A stretch of 64,000 nt of DNA from contig NZ_AP023247.1 in NCBI RefSeq assembly GCF_016756535.1, positions 3,100,501 to 3,164,500 on the forward strand, written 5' to 3'. Below are positions 63,569 through 64,000 of this stretch, piece by piece. Source of the stretch: Mesorhizobium sp. 131-2-1 (GTDB taxonomy: Bacteria > Pseudomonadota > Alphaproteobacteria > Rhizobiales > Rhizobiaceae). Both the position numbers and the translations under genes were made by a program. Position 1 is the stretch's first letter. Each line of letters begins with the position of its first letter. Below the pieces are notes generated by a model, which saw only the letters and a program-made list of their open reading frames with translations, was not told the origin of the DNA and searched no databases.

Positions 63569-64000
63569 TGGCCTTCCCTCTGGTGCTGGAGCCAAGGCGT
63601 CTTGCCGTGAGCCTTGGCGGTGCCGAAGCGGAAGAGGTGGTCGAGGTGTTCGCCCCCGTCTGCCCCATCCGAATACCGGCCAAAGTCTCGGTCGGCGTCC
63701 CACCTCCGACCAATCCAAGCCAACGCCTTCCGGCCTAGGTCAAACTCGTCACGCTTTCCTTGCCCCAGCCGCTTCCACGCAATCCGGGCGTAGTGGATGG
63801 TGACGCCCTTCTCGCGCCGCTTTTCACGTCGCTCTGCCGCTGCCTTGATGGAGTGGGTGCGGGCCTGCTTGGTCCGAAGCGACAGTTTGGTGTCGGGCAC
63901 ATTGCGATAGCCGGGGGCGTTGACGAGGTGCCGTTTCCAGTCTGTCCGGTCGCCTTGGGATGCCCTGAGGGCCGACTTGGCCTGCCGCTTGGCGGTGACT
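63565..64000 (-). CDS. Hypothetical basic protein, cut by the window edge
   Basis: The frame stays open from 63900 to the edge (TAKRQAKSALRASQGDRTDW; KRHLVNAPGYRNVPDTKLSL), so the 5' end is outside. The visible 144 codons are rich in Arg and Lys (AAAERREKRREKGVTIHYAR), ending DHLFRFGTAKAHGKTPWL. A nucleic-acid-binding role is possible. An alternative start is GTG 63900. Confidence 0.55.
   Translation of the reverse strand, partial: VTAKRQAKSALRASQGDRTDWKRHLVNAPGYRNVPDTKLSLRTKQARTHSIKAAAERREKRREKGVTIHYARIAWKRLGQGKRDEFDLGRKALAWIGRRWDADRDFGRYSDGADGGEHLDHLFRFGTAKAHGKTPWLQHQREGQ

Noticed and set aside
1..64000. CRISPR arrays, rRNA genes or complete tRNA genes
   Set aside because: No regularly spaced direct repeats, no rRNA-like conserved blocks and no complete cloverleaf were found on reading the sequence.

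Overview
The window looks like chromosome or symbiosis-island-type accessory DNA from a Mesorhizobium-like member of the Rhizobiales. Two adjacent small secreted proteins belong to the DUF680 type, which is known mainly from Mesorhizobium loti relatives. A DUF982 protein, several class III nucleotide cyclases of the rhizobial cyclase/TPR type, FixJ-like regulators and high GC all agree. The genus is an inference; no rRNA or other marker gene is present.

Region 1 (about 1-23 kb) is a patchwork of intact small genes and decayed remnants. Intact genes include a cyclase/TPR protein, a GFA protein, an EamA transporter, a CadC-like regulator, an alpha/beta hydrolase-cyclase fusion, a GGDEF protein, a LysR regulator and a cyclase-YHS fusion. 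Remnants include a recombinase tail, two cyclase stubs, a LysR gene, a cytochrome c gene with one frameshift, a GFA gene, an FAD oxidase tail, a beta-propeller tail, an IS21-like end, an IS110-type transposase tail and the 3' end of a tRNA. The gaps hold several strong RNA hairpins. The best is a roughly 111-nt hairpin at 10218-10328 whose imperfect pairs are all G-U on the + strand, followed by a perfect intrinsic terminator.

Region 2 (about 23-32.5 kb) has a small secreted protein, a short histidine kinase, two DUF680 proteins, an EmrA/EmrB-type efflux pair preceded by a translationally coupled small ORF, a hydrolase, a metallo-beta-lactamase-fold protein and a Bfd-like ferredoxin.

Region 3 (32.7-48.1 kb) is dominated by signalling. 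A FixJ-like regulator with a PAS kinase converges on a four-gene peptide-type ABC importer. Further on, a 1204-residue MASE1/five-PAS kinase is followed, with overlapping or very close junctions, by three response regulators (FixJ-like, receiver-only, FixJ-like). The two kinase cores look like paralogues, so cross-talk is plausible.

Region 4 (48.2-57 kb) carries an HD protein, an AhpD-like protein, a CBS protein, a cupin, a Tat-type hydrolase with an extra N-terminal domain, an NmrA-like protein, a short kinase, an MscS channel with a cyclic-nucleotide-binding domain, and an orphan cytochrome b whose upstream Rieske gene survives only as a fragment.

Region 5 (57.5-64 kb) looks like an integrated element: an XRE regulator, a large serine recombinase and a run of minus-strand genes of unknown function, the last of which runs off the window.
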